Below, piece by piece: positions 33,671-40,846 of a stretch of DNA of 45,057 nucleotides. Position 1 is the stretch's first letter. Each line of letters starts with the position of its first letter. The stretch covers positions 1 through 45,057 of the forward strand of contig CAILLA010000149.1 of the NCBI GenBank assembly GCA_903834925.1, given 5' to 3'. Position numbers and translations under genes: made by a program. The notes under the pieces were generated by a model. The model was not told the origin of the DNA. It was given only the letters and a program-made list of their open reading frames with translations, and did not search any database. The DNA is from an uncultured Schlesneria sp. GTDB taxonomy: Bacteria; Planctomycetota; Planctomycetia; Planctomycetales; Planctomycetaceae.

Positions 33671-35152
33671 TTACTGATCCAGACGGATTTCGATCTCCGT
33701 TGCTGCGGCGCCTGGAGTTTGATTGCCTGCTGTTCCCAGGGCATCAACCTTGATGAAGGCCTGTGATGATCTGGCTGTCGAGGTGTCGAATTCGAAGTGC
33801 AGCACATGATTTCCCGCAGTCAAACCCCGTAGCCGACTGTCACGCCGTTCAACGTTTCCCAACTTGACTGTTGTCAGCAGGTCTCCCGTTCGATCTCGCG
33901 CCTCGATGAGGAAAAAAACTCTGATCCGGATCTTGTCATCACTCTTTTTCGGGACGATCACTTCTTTCCACGTCCTGTCCACAGTGACGACTTCAGTAAT
34001 TTTTATGCGGCACGGTTCCGGTGGCCGGAGTTTGGCGCGACGTTTCCGAATCTCATCCCCGATGAGTTCGATTCCTCGTTCGCGAAATTCCTCTGCGGTT
34101 GCGTTCGTGTGTATCGCAATCGAGACTTTCCAGTCGGGAATGACGAGCAGATTGGAACTGGTCGTGCCCAGGCTTCCTGCATGCCCGCAACTCGCTCGAT
34201 CTCCTCTGTAAAAGAAGCTGCAGAGTGAGGTATTTGAGTTCGCGACCGGTGCCGCAAGGGACGTCCAGGTTTCCGGTTTCAAAATGGTTTGCGAAACCTC
34301 TGTCGAATTGGTGGCAATTAATCCGAAGCGTGTTAGATCGCTGATGGTACAATGTGAACCGCCGCTGGGGCGAACAAAATGATACTGCACCGATTTTGGT
34401 GGATCTGCAATTGGAGTATTGTTCCTCATGGAATGTGGCCATGGTCGTGTCAGGTCATCCTTTAAATTCATGGACCAGACGCCCCATGATTTCAAACCCA
34501 GTTGCGTCCGATAGAGACTCCCTGCGAGGGCCTCAAACGATCCGTGTGCGACTTTCTCGGCCATGGTCACCGCCAGTGTCACCCCGTTGTTGCTGTAAAC
34601 CTCTTTTCCTTTCGGACCGCCTGGCGAGGCCAGAACGTCCCTCGCTTGGCGCAACCGATCTTTGGGATAACTGGCCAACTTCAAATTGTCCTCGAGACGT
34701 TCCACGTCCCGAATCACGCCAGCGGTATGTGTGAGCAACTGCCCCAAGGTGATGTCTTTGTGCTCCGGTCGACAGATTACCTTCAGTTCGGGAAGCGCTT
34801 CGAGCACGGTGGTGTCGTAAGTCAACTTGCCCTGTTCAACCAGAGTGGCGATCCACAACCCAGCCATGGGCTTTGAGATCGATGCCACGGTTAACTTATC
34901 GTCAAGGGTGGCAGGTGTGCGTTCGCCCTTTTTCCTGACCCCGACGACTGCGGCTTCTACTTCATCTTCAATGTTGCAGGCCACCCAGACGGCAGGCAAA
35001 TGGAATTCGGACTGCAGTTGCGTCGCGATTTCTGTCAACCACTTGGATTGAGGTAATGAAGCCGCTTTCTGTGCCTGTGACGACCGTGACGAAAGTCCGA
35101 AAGCCAGCGGAAACATCAACGTAGATTTTAGTAGATCACGACGTGACGTCAT
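33671..35152 (-). CDS. Tat-exported beta-lactamase-fold serine hydrolase
   Basis: The product has 493 residues. A twin-arginine signal (TSRRDLLKSTLMFPLAFGLS) is present. Catalytic motifs: SISK (S91, K94), YSN (186-188), and HAGSLG in the place of the KTG/HxG triad. This is the class C beta-lactamase/D-Ala-D-Ala carboxypeptidase/esterase superfamily. The C-terminal 115 residues form a separate beta-sandwich-like domain (ITEVVTVDRTWKEVIVPKKS, GNHVLHFEFDTSTARSSQAF). Expected to hydrolyse an ester or peptide outside the cytoplasm. A GTTCCTGACACTTTTT motif lies just after the stop, as near the other such gene. It starts divergently from the gene at 35547, with a 394-bp gap. Confidence 0.85.
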   Translation of the reverse strand: MTSRRDLLKSTLMFPLAFGLSSRSSQAQKAASLPQSKWLTEIATQLQSEFHLPAVWVACNIEDEVEAAVVGVRKKGERTPATLDDKLTVASISKPMAGLWIATLVEQGKLTYDTTVLEALPELKVICRPEHKDITLGQLLTHTAGVIRDVERLEDNLKLASYPKDRLRQARDVLASPGGPKGKEVYSNNGVTLAVTMAEKVAHGSFEALAGSLYRTQLGLKSWGVWSMNLKDDLTRPWPHSMRNNTPIADPPKSVQYHFVRPSGGSHCTISDLTRFGLIATNSTEVSQTILKPETWTSLAAPVANSNTSLCSFFYRGDRASCGHAGSLGTTSSNLLVIPDWKVSIAIHTNATAEEFRERGIELIGDEIRKRRAKLRPPEPCRIKITEVVTVDRTWKEVIVPKKSDDKIRIRVFFLIEARDRTGDLLTTVKLGNVERRDSRLRGLTAGNHVLHFEFDTSTARSSQAFIKVDALGTAGNQTPGAAATEIEIRLDQ

Positions 35153-35546
35153 ACGTTATCCCTGGAAAGGAGCAATACGGGAAGAACGCAATCCTTTACC
35201 ACATCGGCTACAAATGAATCAAATCATATAACCTCCGATCCGGTCTTTTACTCCCAAGCGAAATCCCGTTCGCTGGGCAGTCACTTCCCGGCTGGAAAGA
35301 GATTCCGGGTTTGTTTGGGGATGTAAAAGCGACGTTGGCCGATCCGGCTTCGGGTCGCGTCAATCGTTTCCTGCCATCTCGGTTTCCGAGTCGCCCAGAT
35401 TCACGGCGAAATCTGATTGCAAAACGCCATCGCAGAATTATCATGATATCCGTGATCGCTGAAAAACAACGCGATATCGCGGATATCCTGGGGAATTTCG
35501 TGTTCGGTTTAAGTTTCGTCTTAAACCTGAGAGGAAAGTAGCGACA
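35153..35546. promoter_or_regulatory. 394-bp divergent intergenic region with an inverted repeat
   Basis: No gene is supported here. An inverted repeat, GATATCCGTGATCGC (35445-35459) against GCGATATCGCGGATATC (35471-35487), surrounds 11 nt and lies 60-100 bp before ATG 35547. It could be an operator or an mRNA hairpin. The region must contain the promoters of both the beta-lactamase-fold gene and the membrane-protein gene, but none can be placed with confidence. Confidence 0.35.
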
Positions 35547-35945
35547 ATGAACGGCACTCCCGAATTTAGCTTGAACGGCGAAGCTCCCAGCGGCCTGTTG
35601 CGGACGTTAAATGCGATCGCTCTACTCTATCCCGCATTATTGGTCATCGCATTCTATGGAACCTGGTGTTCGGCCTGGCTCTCGCTGGGACATCCGCCGC
35701 GAGCATCGCTGGATGACCCGGCGGAGACACTTGGAGCAATCTATTGGGTTAGCGGAATCGTCGTTCTGCTGATGCCGATGGGTGCTGCCATGGCGGTTGC
35801 CAGTATGGCGGGACGCTTTATTTTCGGTGGCTTTTCGAAAATCACTGGGATCGTTTTTGCTGTATTCAATGTCGCATTGTGGATCGGCGCGATCGTTCTT
35901 CTTCGCTCAGATCCGATCGGAGTTGTCAATTGGTGGTTTGACTGA
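35547..35945 (+). CDS. Small integral membrane protein, 132 aa
   Basis: ATG 35547 is preceded by GAGAGGAAAG. Three hydrophobic segments are visible: LNAIALLYPALLVIAFYGTW, IYWVSGIVVLLMPMGAAMAV and ITGIVFAVFNVALWIGAIVL. The short N-terminus and the C-terminus (SDPIGVVNWWFD) are polar. There is no catalytic motif. The function is unknown; it is a single gene with no close operon partner. Confidence 0.65.
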   Translation: MNGTPEFSLNGEAPSGLLRTLNAIALLYPALLVIAFYGTWCSAWLSLGHPPRASLDDPAETLGAIYWVSGIVVLLMPMGAAMAVASMAGRFIFGGFSKITGIVFAVFNVALWIGAIVLLRSDPIGVVNWWFD

Positions 35946-36055
35946 AACCTTTCGTTTCGGACAAGGGAGTGAGTCCAATTAACGAAACAGAGCAACGTTG
36001 AGCCAACGATATCCTAAACGTTCGGCGCCCTACATCCACAGTCACGGCACTTCAA

Positions 36056-36535
36056 ATGTCAATCCGTCAAAACATGTACGTCAATCTCACGTCGCAAAAA
36101 CGAATGTTCGTTGAAGGGGAACGACTACCCATTGATCACGACAAGGAACAAGTTGCTGCGCTCATGCTAGATGCATACAGAGGGACGATCGATGATGAAG
36201 GGGAGTCCATCGTCGAGGCGCGAGCTGAGATTGATCGAACCTTTAATGGTGAATACGGGAGATTTTTGCCAGAATTCTCAAGAGTTGTCGTGAGAGACAG
36301 CCAGATCATCTCAGCCATACTCGTCACAGAATGGCAGGGTACTCCGTTTATTGCATTTGCGATGACCGCTAAGGCATGGCAACGCAAGGGCCTTTCAAAG
36401 AGCTGCATGATCAATTTGATGCAAGATCTCTATGAATCGCAATACTCCATCCTTCGTCTTTCCGTGACCACAACGAACCTTCCCGCAGTAAATCTATATG
36501 TATCCCTTAGTTTTGTTTCCCAGCAAAACGCCTGA
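36056..36535 (+). CDS. GNAT-family N-acetyltransferase
   Basis: The product has 159 residues. The core follows the GNAT order: ALMLDAYRGTIDDEGES (alpha1-alpha2 region), a central strand SQIISAILVTEWQGTPFIAF, then the acetyl-CoA-binding motif A region TAKAWQRKGLSKSCMINLMQ (Q/RxxGxS/A) and the motif B strand LRLSVTTTNLPAVNLYVSLS. The C-terminus is short, ending four residues after the F of the usual Y..LGF motif, as if cut. The acceptor is unknown. The stop lies inside an attC-like core and a GTTGAGC core-like site lies upstream (35997-36003), so it may be a gene cassette; GNAT genes are frequent in cassettes. Confidence 0.75.
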   Translation: MSIRQNMYVNLTSQKRMFVEGERLPIDHDKEQVAALMLDAYRGTIDDEGESIVEARAEIDRTFNGEYGRFLPEFSRVVVRDSQIISAILVTEWQGTPFIAFAMTAKAWQRKGLSKSCMINLMQDLYESQYSILRLSVTTTNLPAVNLYVSLSFVSQQNA

Positions 36536-36590
36536 CAAATCGCTCAACGTGAGCCGCGTGCGCGCCCGTTACCTTCAACGTTCGTTTAGA
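36530..36590. other. attC-like site at the end of the GNAT gene
   Basis: GCCTGAC (36530-36536) contains the GNAT stop codon and is followed by AAATCGCTCAACGTGAGC. The 15 bases from the stop closely match those after the Imm26-like gene (TAACAAGTCGCTCAAG against TGACAAATCGCTCAAC). A possible far end is CGTTTAGAT at about 36583-36591. The length of about 61 bp fits the smallest attC sites. The far core (GTTTAGA) departs from GTTRRRY, so the site is uncertain. Confidence 0.35.
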
Positions 36591-36656
36591 TCTATCCAAC
36601 ACAAGGTCGAATATGATTAGCAAATCGTCCCCTATGTACCAATCACGAGATCTTTG

Positions 36657-37814
36657 ATGCGTTACAAGACCCCGTCTAGACTACTGGCATCCGTTCTGAT
36701 CCTGTTCCTCAGCTCCGCTGCCTCGGTCGCCGATCAACCGCCGTCCTTCGATCGCGAAGCCGTACTCGCGAAACTCAAGGCGAACAAGGTCAGCCTGCTG
36801 AGCCTGAAGATCCCGACCAAGGACGGTGGGCCATTGCTCGCCCTCGGGACCGGCGAAGACGGCGGCGAAGCGAACAACGCCACCGACGAGAACCTCCGCC
36901 TCGTCGCCCAACTGCCGGAACTCGAGCGGCTGATTGTGTACAAAGGAAAGTTCACGGTGGACGGCTTGGCCGCCCTCGCTGCTATGCCGAAACTTCGCTA
37001 CCTTCAGTTGTACGCCACTGATGTGCCAGCTGCAGCGTTCGCAGTTCTGGCGAAGCTTCCGCAACTGAAGTACCTGAGCCTCGGGGAATACCCTGTGATA
37101 GACGAGGTTCTCGGCTATGCCGCGCAGGTCAAGGACCTCAAGGGATTCGACCACACCAAATCGGCGATCACTCCCGGCGGCTTCCTGAAGTTCCTCGACT
37201 CGGTCGAAAGTCTGGAACAACTCACCCTGTTCGGCGACTATGTGGACGACGACTGCGTGAAGCGGATCGGCCAGATGAAAGGCATGACGCGGTTCTGGAC
37301 GGACAGTAAAAGAGTCACCACTGCCGGATGGGTTCACCTGGCCGGGCTGACCAAGATGTTGGATCTGTTCCTGTCCAATACCAGCTTCGGTGACGAAGAC
37401 CTTCAGGCGCTGGAAGGCATGAAAGACCTGAAATCTCTGGGCCTGAACAACACCAGGATCACCGACGCCGGGATGCTTTCACTTTCAGGGCTAACGAAAC
37501 TGCACGACCTCGGACTGGACGGTACGAAGATCACGGACAAGGGTATGGCGGCGATGAGAGGGATGACTGAACTTGAGAACCTCTATGTTGGGATGACCGA
37601 AGTGACCGCAAAGGGGTTGGCCATCGTGCCCAGGAAAGAACGGATGGTGATGATGCGGACGGGGAATGGTGCGCTGTCGGCCAAGCAACTGGATGAAGTT
37701 ATGCAGATGTATCCGAAGACGCAAATCTTCGACCCCTCTGGCTATTGGACCGACGAGCGGATCAAGGGGGCGATGAAGGAGCTGGGCAAAGAGCCGCCGA
37801 TGCCGAAGAGGTAA
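36657..37814 (+). CDS. Exported leucine-rich-repeat protein
   Basis: The product has 385 residues from ATG 36657. A signal peptide is present (SRLLASVLILFLSSAASVAD). From about residue 70 it contains LRR units of 24-26 residues, for example LPELERLIVYKGKFTVDGLA, MKDLKSLGLNNTRITDAGML and LTKLHDLGLDGTKITDKGMA. The TxITDxG form is the planctomycete type. Some central units are degenerate. The C-terminus (GYWTDERIKGAMKELGKEPP) is polar and non-repetitive. An extracytoplasmic binding role is likely; the ligand is unknown. It has no close partner, although the ankyrin gene follows on the same strand 89 bp downstream. Confidence 0.82.
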   Translation: MRYKTPSRLLASVLILFLSSAASVADQPPSFDREAVLAKLKANKVSLLSLKIPTKDGGPLLALGTGEDGGEANNATDENLRLVAQLPELERLIVYKGKFTVDGLAALAAMPKLRYLQLYATDVPAAAFAVLAKLPQLKYLSLGEYPVIDEVLGYAAQVKDLKGFDHTKSAITPGGFLKFLDSVESLEQLTLFGDYVDDDCVKRIGQMKGMTRFWTDSKRVTTAGWVHLAGLTKMLDLFLSNTSFGDEDLQALEGMKDLKSLGLNNTRITDAGMLSLSGLTKLHDLGLDGTKITDKGMAAMRGMTELENLYVGMTEVTAKGLAIVPRKERMVMMRTGNGALSAKQLDEVMQMYPKTQIFDPSGYWTDERIKGAMKELGKEPPMPKR

Positions 37815-37903
37815 CGATTGTCGAAGAAAAACCGATATTCTACTTTTCACGCCTGCTTTTGCAGAACAAGAAACGAATACCTGAAAAAAGCAAAGACCAA
37901 ACG

Positions 37904-38827
37904 ATGAAAATGACAAAATCAGTTATGAGTGTCATTAAAAGTTTTGCGTTGTTTTTGCAAGTGCGTTCCGCGGGTTCGCTCCTGCTATTTCTGCTGAATG
38001 TGTGCGTTGCCAGAGAGGACGGCGATGAATTTTCTGCTCCGATCGATCCTTCGAAGCAAAACCTGGCTGCCGCGATTTTGTCAGGAGATCTGGCGGCCGT
38101 GAGAAGAAACGCCGCCGACCAGTTCGATGTGGAGCAAAAGAGTGAACTCAAGGCTTACGTTTTAAACTATGGTTCGGGAGAAGTTGTCCGATACCTTAAC
38201 CGTCACGCCCAGCTTGGGATTGAAGACTTGCAGATCGCGGTGATCGAAAGCGATCTCGAAGCCGTAAAACGATTGGTTCCCAAACAGGCGCGAAGGTCCC
38301 CATTTCATTGCACCAGTGACGCACACACTCCTTTACGCCTTGCCGTTCGACGCGGCAAAGTTTCTGTTGTTAAGCTACTGCTGAATCAAAATGTTCCGGC
38401 AAATGAATATCTTCTCATGTTCCAGCCTGGAAACGGATTGAGTGTTTTCTCTGAGGCAATCCAACAAGGCAACACGGAGATTGTCCAATTATTGATCGCA
38501 GCAGACGTCACTATTGAAGACGATTCATCGGCGTTCGTCCCGGTCGAGAATGCGATTTACAAAGGGAAGCCAGTTGACGAAATACTGAAGTCATACCAAA
38601 CAAGGTTTTTCGCTGAAGATGTGGATTACAAGCGGCTGGCCGAGGAAAGAAAAGCAATGCTGCAGGAGTTGCTCGAAATCGGTCTGGTGGAACAAATTCG
38701 CATTCCTGAGGCAAATGCAAATTGTCCCCTCGCTGTAGCAATTCATGCAGGCCGAGCAAAAGTGGTTGCCGCCATTTTAGAGGGGGGAGCCAATCCCAAC
38801 ATCTTGATTGGAGGAAAGACACTATAA
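37904..38827 (+). CDS. Exported ankyrin-repeat protein
   Basis: The start is taken at ATG 37904; an open frame reaches back to 37745 but overlaps the LRR gene. A hydrophobic signal (SAGSLLLFLLNVCVARED) is found at about 24-41. Ankyrin-like units include NLAAAILSGDLAAVRRNAAD, DLQIAVIESDLEAVKRLVPK, TPLRLAVRRGKVSVVKLLLN, VFSEAIQQGNTEIVQLLIAA and CPLAVAIHAGRAKVVAAILE. The protein stops abruptly after GGANPNILIGGKTL, within a further unit (GxTLLxxA expected), so the C-terminus may be truncated. The next gene begins 3 nt after the stop. The function is unknown. Confidence 0.75.
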   Translation: MKMTKSVMSVIKSFALFLQVRSAGSLLLFLLNVCVAREDGDEFSAPIDPSKQNLAAAILSGDLAAVRRNAADQFDVEQKSELKAYVLNYGSGEVVRYLNRHAQLGIEDLQIAVIESDLEAVKRLVPKQARRSPFHCTSDAHTPLRLAVRRGKVSVVKLLLNQNVPANEYLLMFQPGNGLSVFSEAIQQGNTEIVQLLIAADVTIEDDSSAFVPVENAIYKGKPVDEILKSYQTRFFAEDVDYKRLAEERKAMLQELLEIGLVEQIRIPEANANCPLAVAIHAGRAKVVAAILEGGANPNILIGGKTL

Positions 38828-38830
38828 TCC

Positions 38831-39409
38831 ATGAGCACAATCCGCCACGGTAACAAGTCAGCCCTCGTCGTCGTAGACGTACAGGTCGGCGTCGTCTCTG
38901 ACGCTTGGAATGCGCCTCTTGTCGTCAAGAACGTCGCACGTGCCGTTGAACGGGCTCGTGCAGCGGAAGTCCCTGTGATCTGGGTGCAGCACGAAGGTGA
39001 TGACCTGCCTCGAAACTCAACTGCATGGCAGCTTGTGCCGGAACTCGCGCCGGCAGAAGCTGAGTCCCGAATCTACAAACGATTTGAGTCCTCGTTCGAG
39101 GGGACCGCATTGGAAGAGAACCTTGCATGCATCGGTGTGACGCATATCGTCCTTGCAGGAGCGCAGACAAACTGGTGTATCCGAGCAACCGCCTACGCAG
39201 CCCTTGACCGTGGATACGACCTTACGCTTTTGAAGGACGCCCATACGACAACCGGCATCGAACTCGGGAATGGATTGAGCGTGGAGGCGGCAAATATCAT
39301 CAATGACCTTAACGTCACAATGACGTGGATAAGATATCCTGGCCGTAACAGTGGAACCGCAGCGACTGAAGAAGTGGTTTTCGCTGTTCCTGGTGGGGCT
39401 GCGGACTAA
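38831..39409 (+). CDS. Isochorismatase-like cysteine hydrolase
   Basis: The product has 192 residues, the usual length for the family. The catalytic triad is visible: D16 (SALVVVDVQVGVV), K83 (RIYKRFESSFEGT) and C116 (AGAQTNWCIRATAYAALDRG). Such enzymes include nicotinamidases, N-carbamoylsarcosine amidases and isochorismatases; the substrate cannot be told from sequence. It starts immediately after the ankyrin gene stop, which suggests co-transcription, but the two have no obvious shared role. Confidence 0.88.
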   Translation: MSTIRHGNKSALVVVDVQVGVVSDAWNAPLVVKNVARAVERARAAEVPVIWVQHEGDDLPRNSTAWQLVPELAPAEAESRIYKRFESSFEGTALEENLACIGVTHIVLAGAQTNWCIRATAYAALDRGYDLTLLKDAHTTTGIELGNGLSVEAANIINDLNVTMTWIRYPGRNSGTAATEEVVFAVPGGAAD

Positions 39410-39573
39410 TCATTCACTCGAGCCGTCCCATCCCGCCAGCCGCTTGGTCGACATGGCAATTGGGGAAATTGCGTCGTCAAGTGCTCCGAAAGAAAACTTG
39501 CGGCATGAGGTCGACGGAATTGGCTGAGGATCTCTTGGCGATGGCTTCTTCCATTTCGGGGTGACTTGCTGTT

Positions 39574-39660
39574 CGCGAAGCGGAGCTTCGAATAGGGCGT
39601 TACCAAGCTGGAGCTTGGTAACGAGATAACGGACGCTGCTGGAGCTTGGTGACGAGTTAG
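39574..39660. repeat. Hairpin-forming dispersed repeat (GCTGGAGCTTGGTAACGAG type)
   Basis: A GAAGC..GCTTC hairpin (39577-39589) is followed by a long hairpin, GTTACCAAGCT-GG-AGCTTGGTAAC (39599-39622), and a second copy of the right half, gctggagcttggtgacgag (39638-39656). The phrase gagcttggtaacgag is, from memory, widespread in planctomycete genomes. It lies in the 260-bp gap between convergent genes and may act as a bidirectional terminator. The rest of the gap has nothing recognisable. Confidence 0.6.
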
Positions 39661-39669
39661 CCAAAGCGA

Positions 39670-40662
39670 TTATCCTGAGGTTTTTTCTGCTGATGCTTCG
39701 TTCGTCCTTGCTTGAGGGCGGCTGGGCATTAAAAATCTTCGGGAAGGTTGGAACTTCCTTGTTGGCGTGACTGAGTCGTTGCCTTGGCTTTCGACCGGTG
39801 CTTGAGTTTTGGGTTGGGTCGGTTGAAGTGATGGGCCTTGATCCGATGTCGACTCCAGAACTTCAACCCGAGGTGCGGGTGAGCTTCGCTGGAATTTTGA
39901 TGGATCTGAATCGTTCAGCAAATCGACCACGGAAGTTGAATGGCTGTTGATCGATGCCTCACTGCGATCGGATGATCGTGGTTTGGTCTGACTTGACTTG
40001 GATTGAGATGCCGTTTGCCCCTGAGGGATACGAAGCGTCATGCCAGATTTCAGGTCGTTGACATCATTCAACTGGTCCTGATTGGCTTGAAAGAGTTCAC
40101 GATAGCGATTGGGACTGCCAAGTCGTTTTGCGGCGATGGAAGAAAGCGTTTCTCCCTTTTGGACAACGTGAGTTGCCCCTTCATTGGGACCGGCGTCCGA
40201 CTTACTGTCTGTAGCGCTCTGGCGAGTTGATGTCTCGTTTCGATGACCATCATCCGGATTGCTGGTGTGATCACCTGGGACCGGAATCGGATCGAGTTCT
40301 TCAACGTCACTCTCAGTTTCCGACAAGCTTGCTCGCGGTTTCCGTGAACCAGCTGGCTTCTTACCGGCGGTTGAATCTGAGGGACTCCAGAACCCACGAG
40401 CATGGTCTTCGTCGACATCTTCAGCCTCTGACTGGTGATCGGCGACGGTTCGCGTGCGAGCTCGGTCTGCGGCTTCAACGACTTCAATCCCCTTTAAGTA
40501 GGGACGCGTTGATCGTTCCGCGATCCGATCGTCGAGTTCCTGAGCATGCTGTAGTCGTGGTGAGTTTGAGACTTCAACAGTCTCGTTTCTAAAGAAAAAT
40601 GCGGCACATGCCCCGATGAGGAGCACTCCCAGTGCTAAGCCAATTCGTTGATCCTGGTGCAT
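39670..40662 (-). CDS. Membrane-anchored LysM protein
   Basis: The product has 330 residues from ATG 40662, preceded by GGGAGAT. A single helix near the N-terminus (IGLALGVLLIGACAAFFF) anchors the protein. A long disordered, charged linker follows (about 30-160, with DHQSEAEDVDEDHA). One LysM domain lies at about 164-214 (HVVQKGETLSSIAAKRLGSP ... LKSGMTLRIPQG). The C-terminal 110 residues are Ser/Pro/Gln-rich. LysM domains bind N-acetylglucosamine polymers such as peptidoglycan, so it probably tethers the envelope. It is a single gene. Confidence 0.82.
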   Translation of the reverse strand: MHQDQRIGLALGVLLIGACAAFFFRNETVEVSNSPRLQHAQELDDRIAERSTRPYLKGIEVVEAADRARTRTVADHQSEAEDVDEDHARGFWSPSDSTAGKKPAGSRKPRASLSETESDVEELDPIPVPGDHTSNPDDGHRNETSTRQSATDSKSDAGPNEGATHVVQKGETLSSIAAKRLGSPNRYRELFQANQDQLNDVNDLKSGMTLRIPQGQTASQSKSSQTKPRSSDRSEASINSHSTSVVDLLNDSDPSKFQRSSPAPRVEVLESTSDQGPSLQPTQPKTQAPVESQGNDSVTPTRKFQPSRRFLMPSRPQARTNEASAEKTSG

Positions 40663-40846
40663 TCCGATCTCCCGAAAATGATCCCTATTCAAGACAAACA
40701 TGGATCACGCCGGTGCGTTGTGCTTCAGGAACTTGTCAAAAAATGTCGTTAATCCTTGATCGCGGCCATCTTTTGATCGATTTATCGGTCGTGCCAGGCA
40801 TATCGGATTCGACGATATTCCAGCCTTTAGCGAATGTGCTGAACGA

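Noticed and set aside
35311-35541. 76-codon plus-strand ORF before the 35547 membrane-protein gene
   Set aside because: It has no ribosome-binding site, an Arg/Ser/Pro-rich composition, and covers the inverted repeat; it is treated as intergenic.
36681-37337. 218-codon minus-strand ORF
   Set aside because: It is antisense to the LRR protein gene, whose signal peptide and repeats are clear on the plus strand.
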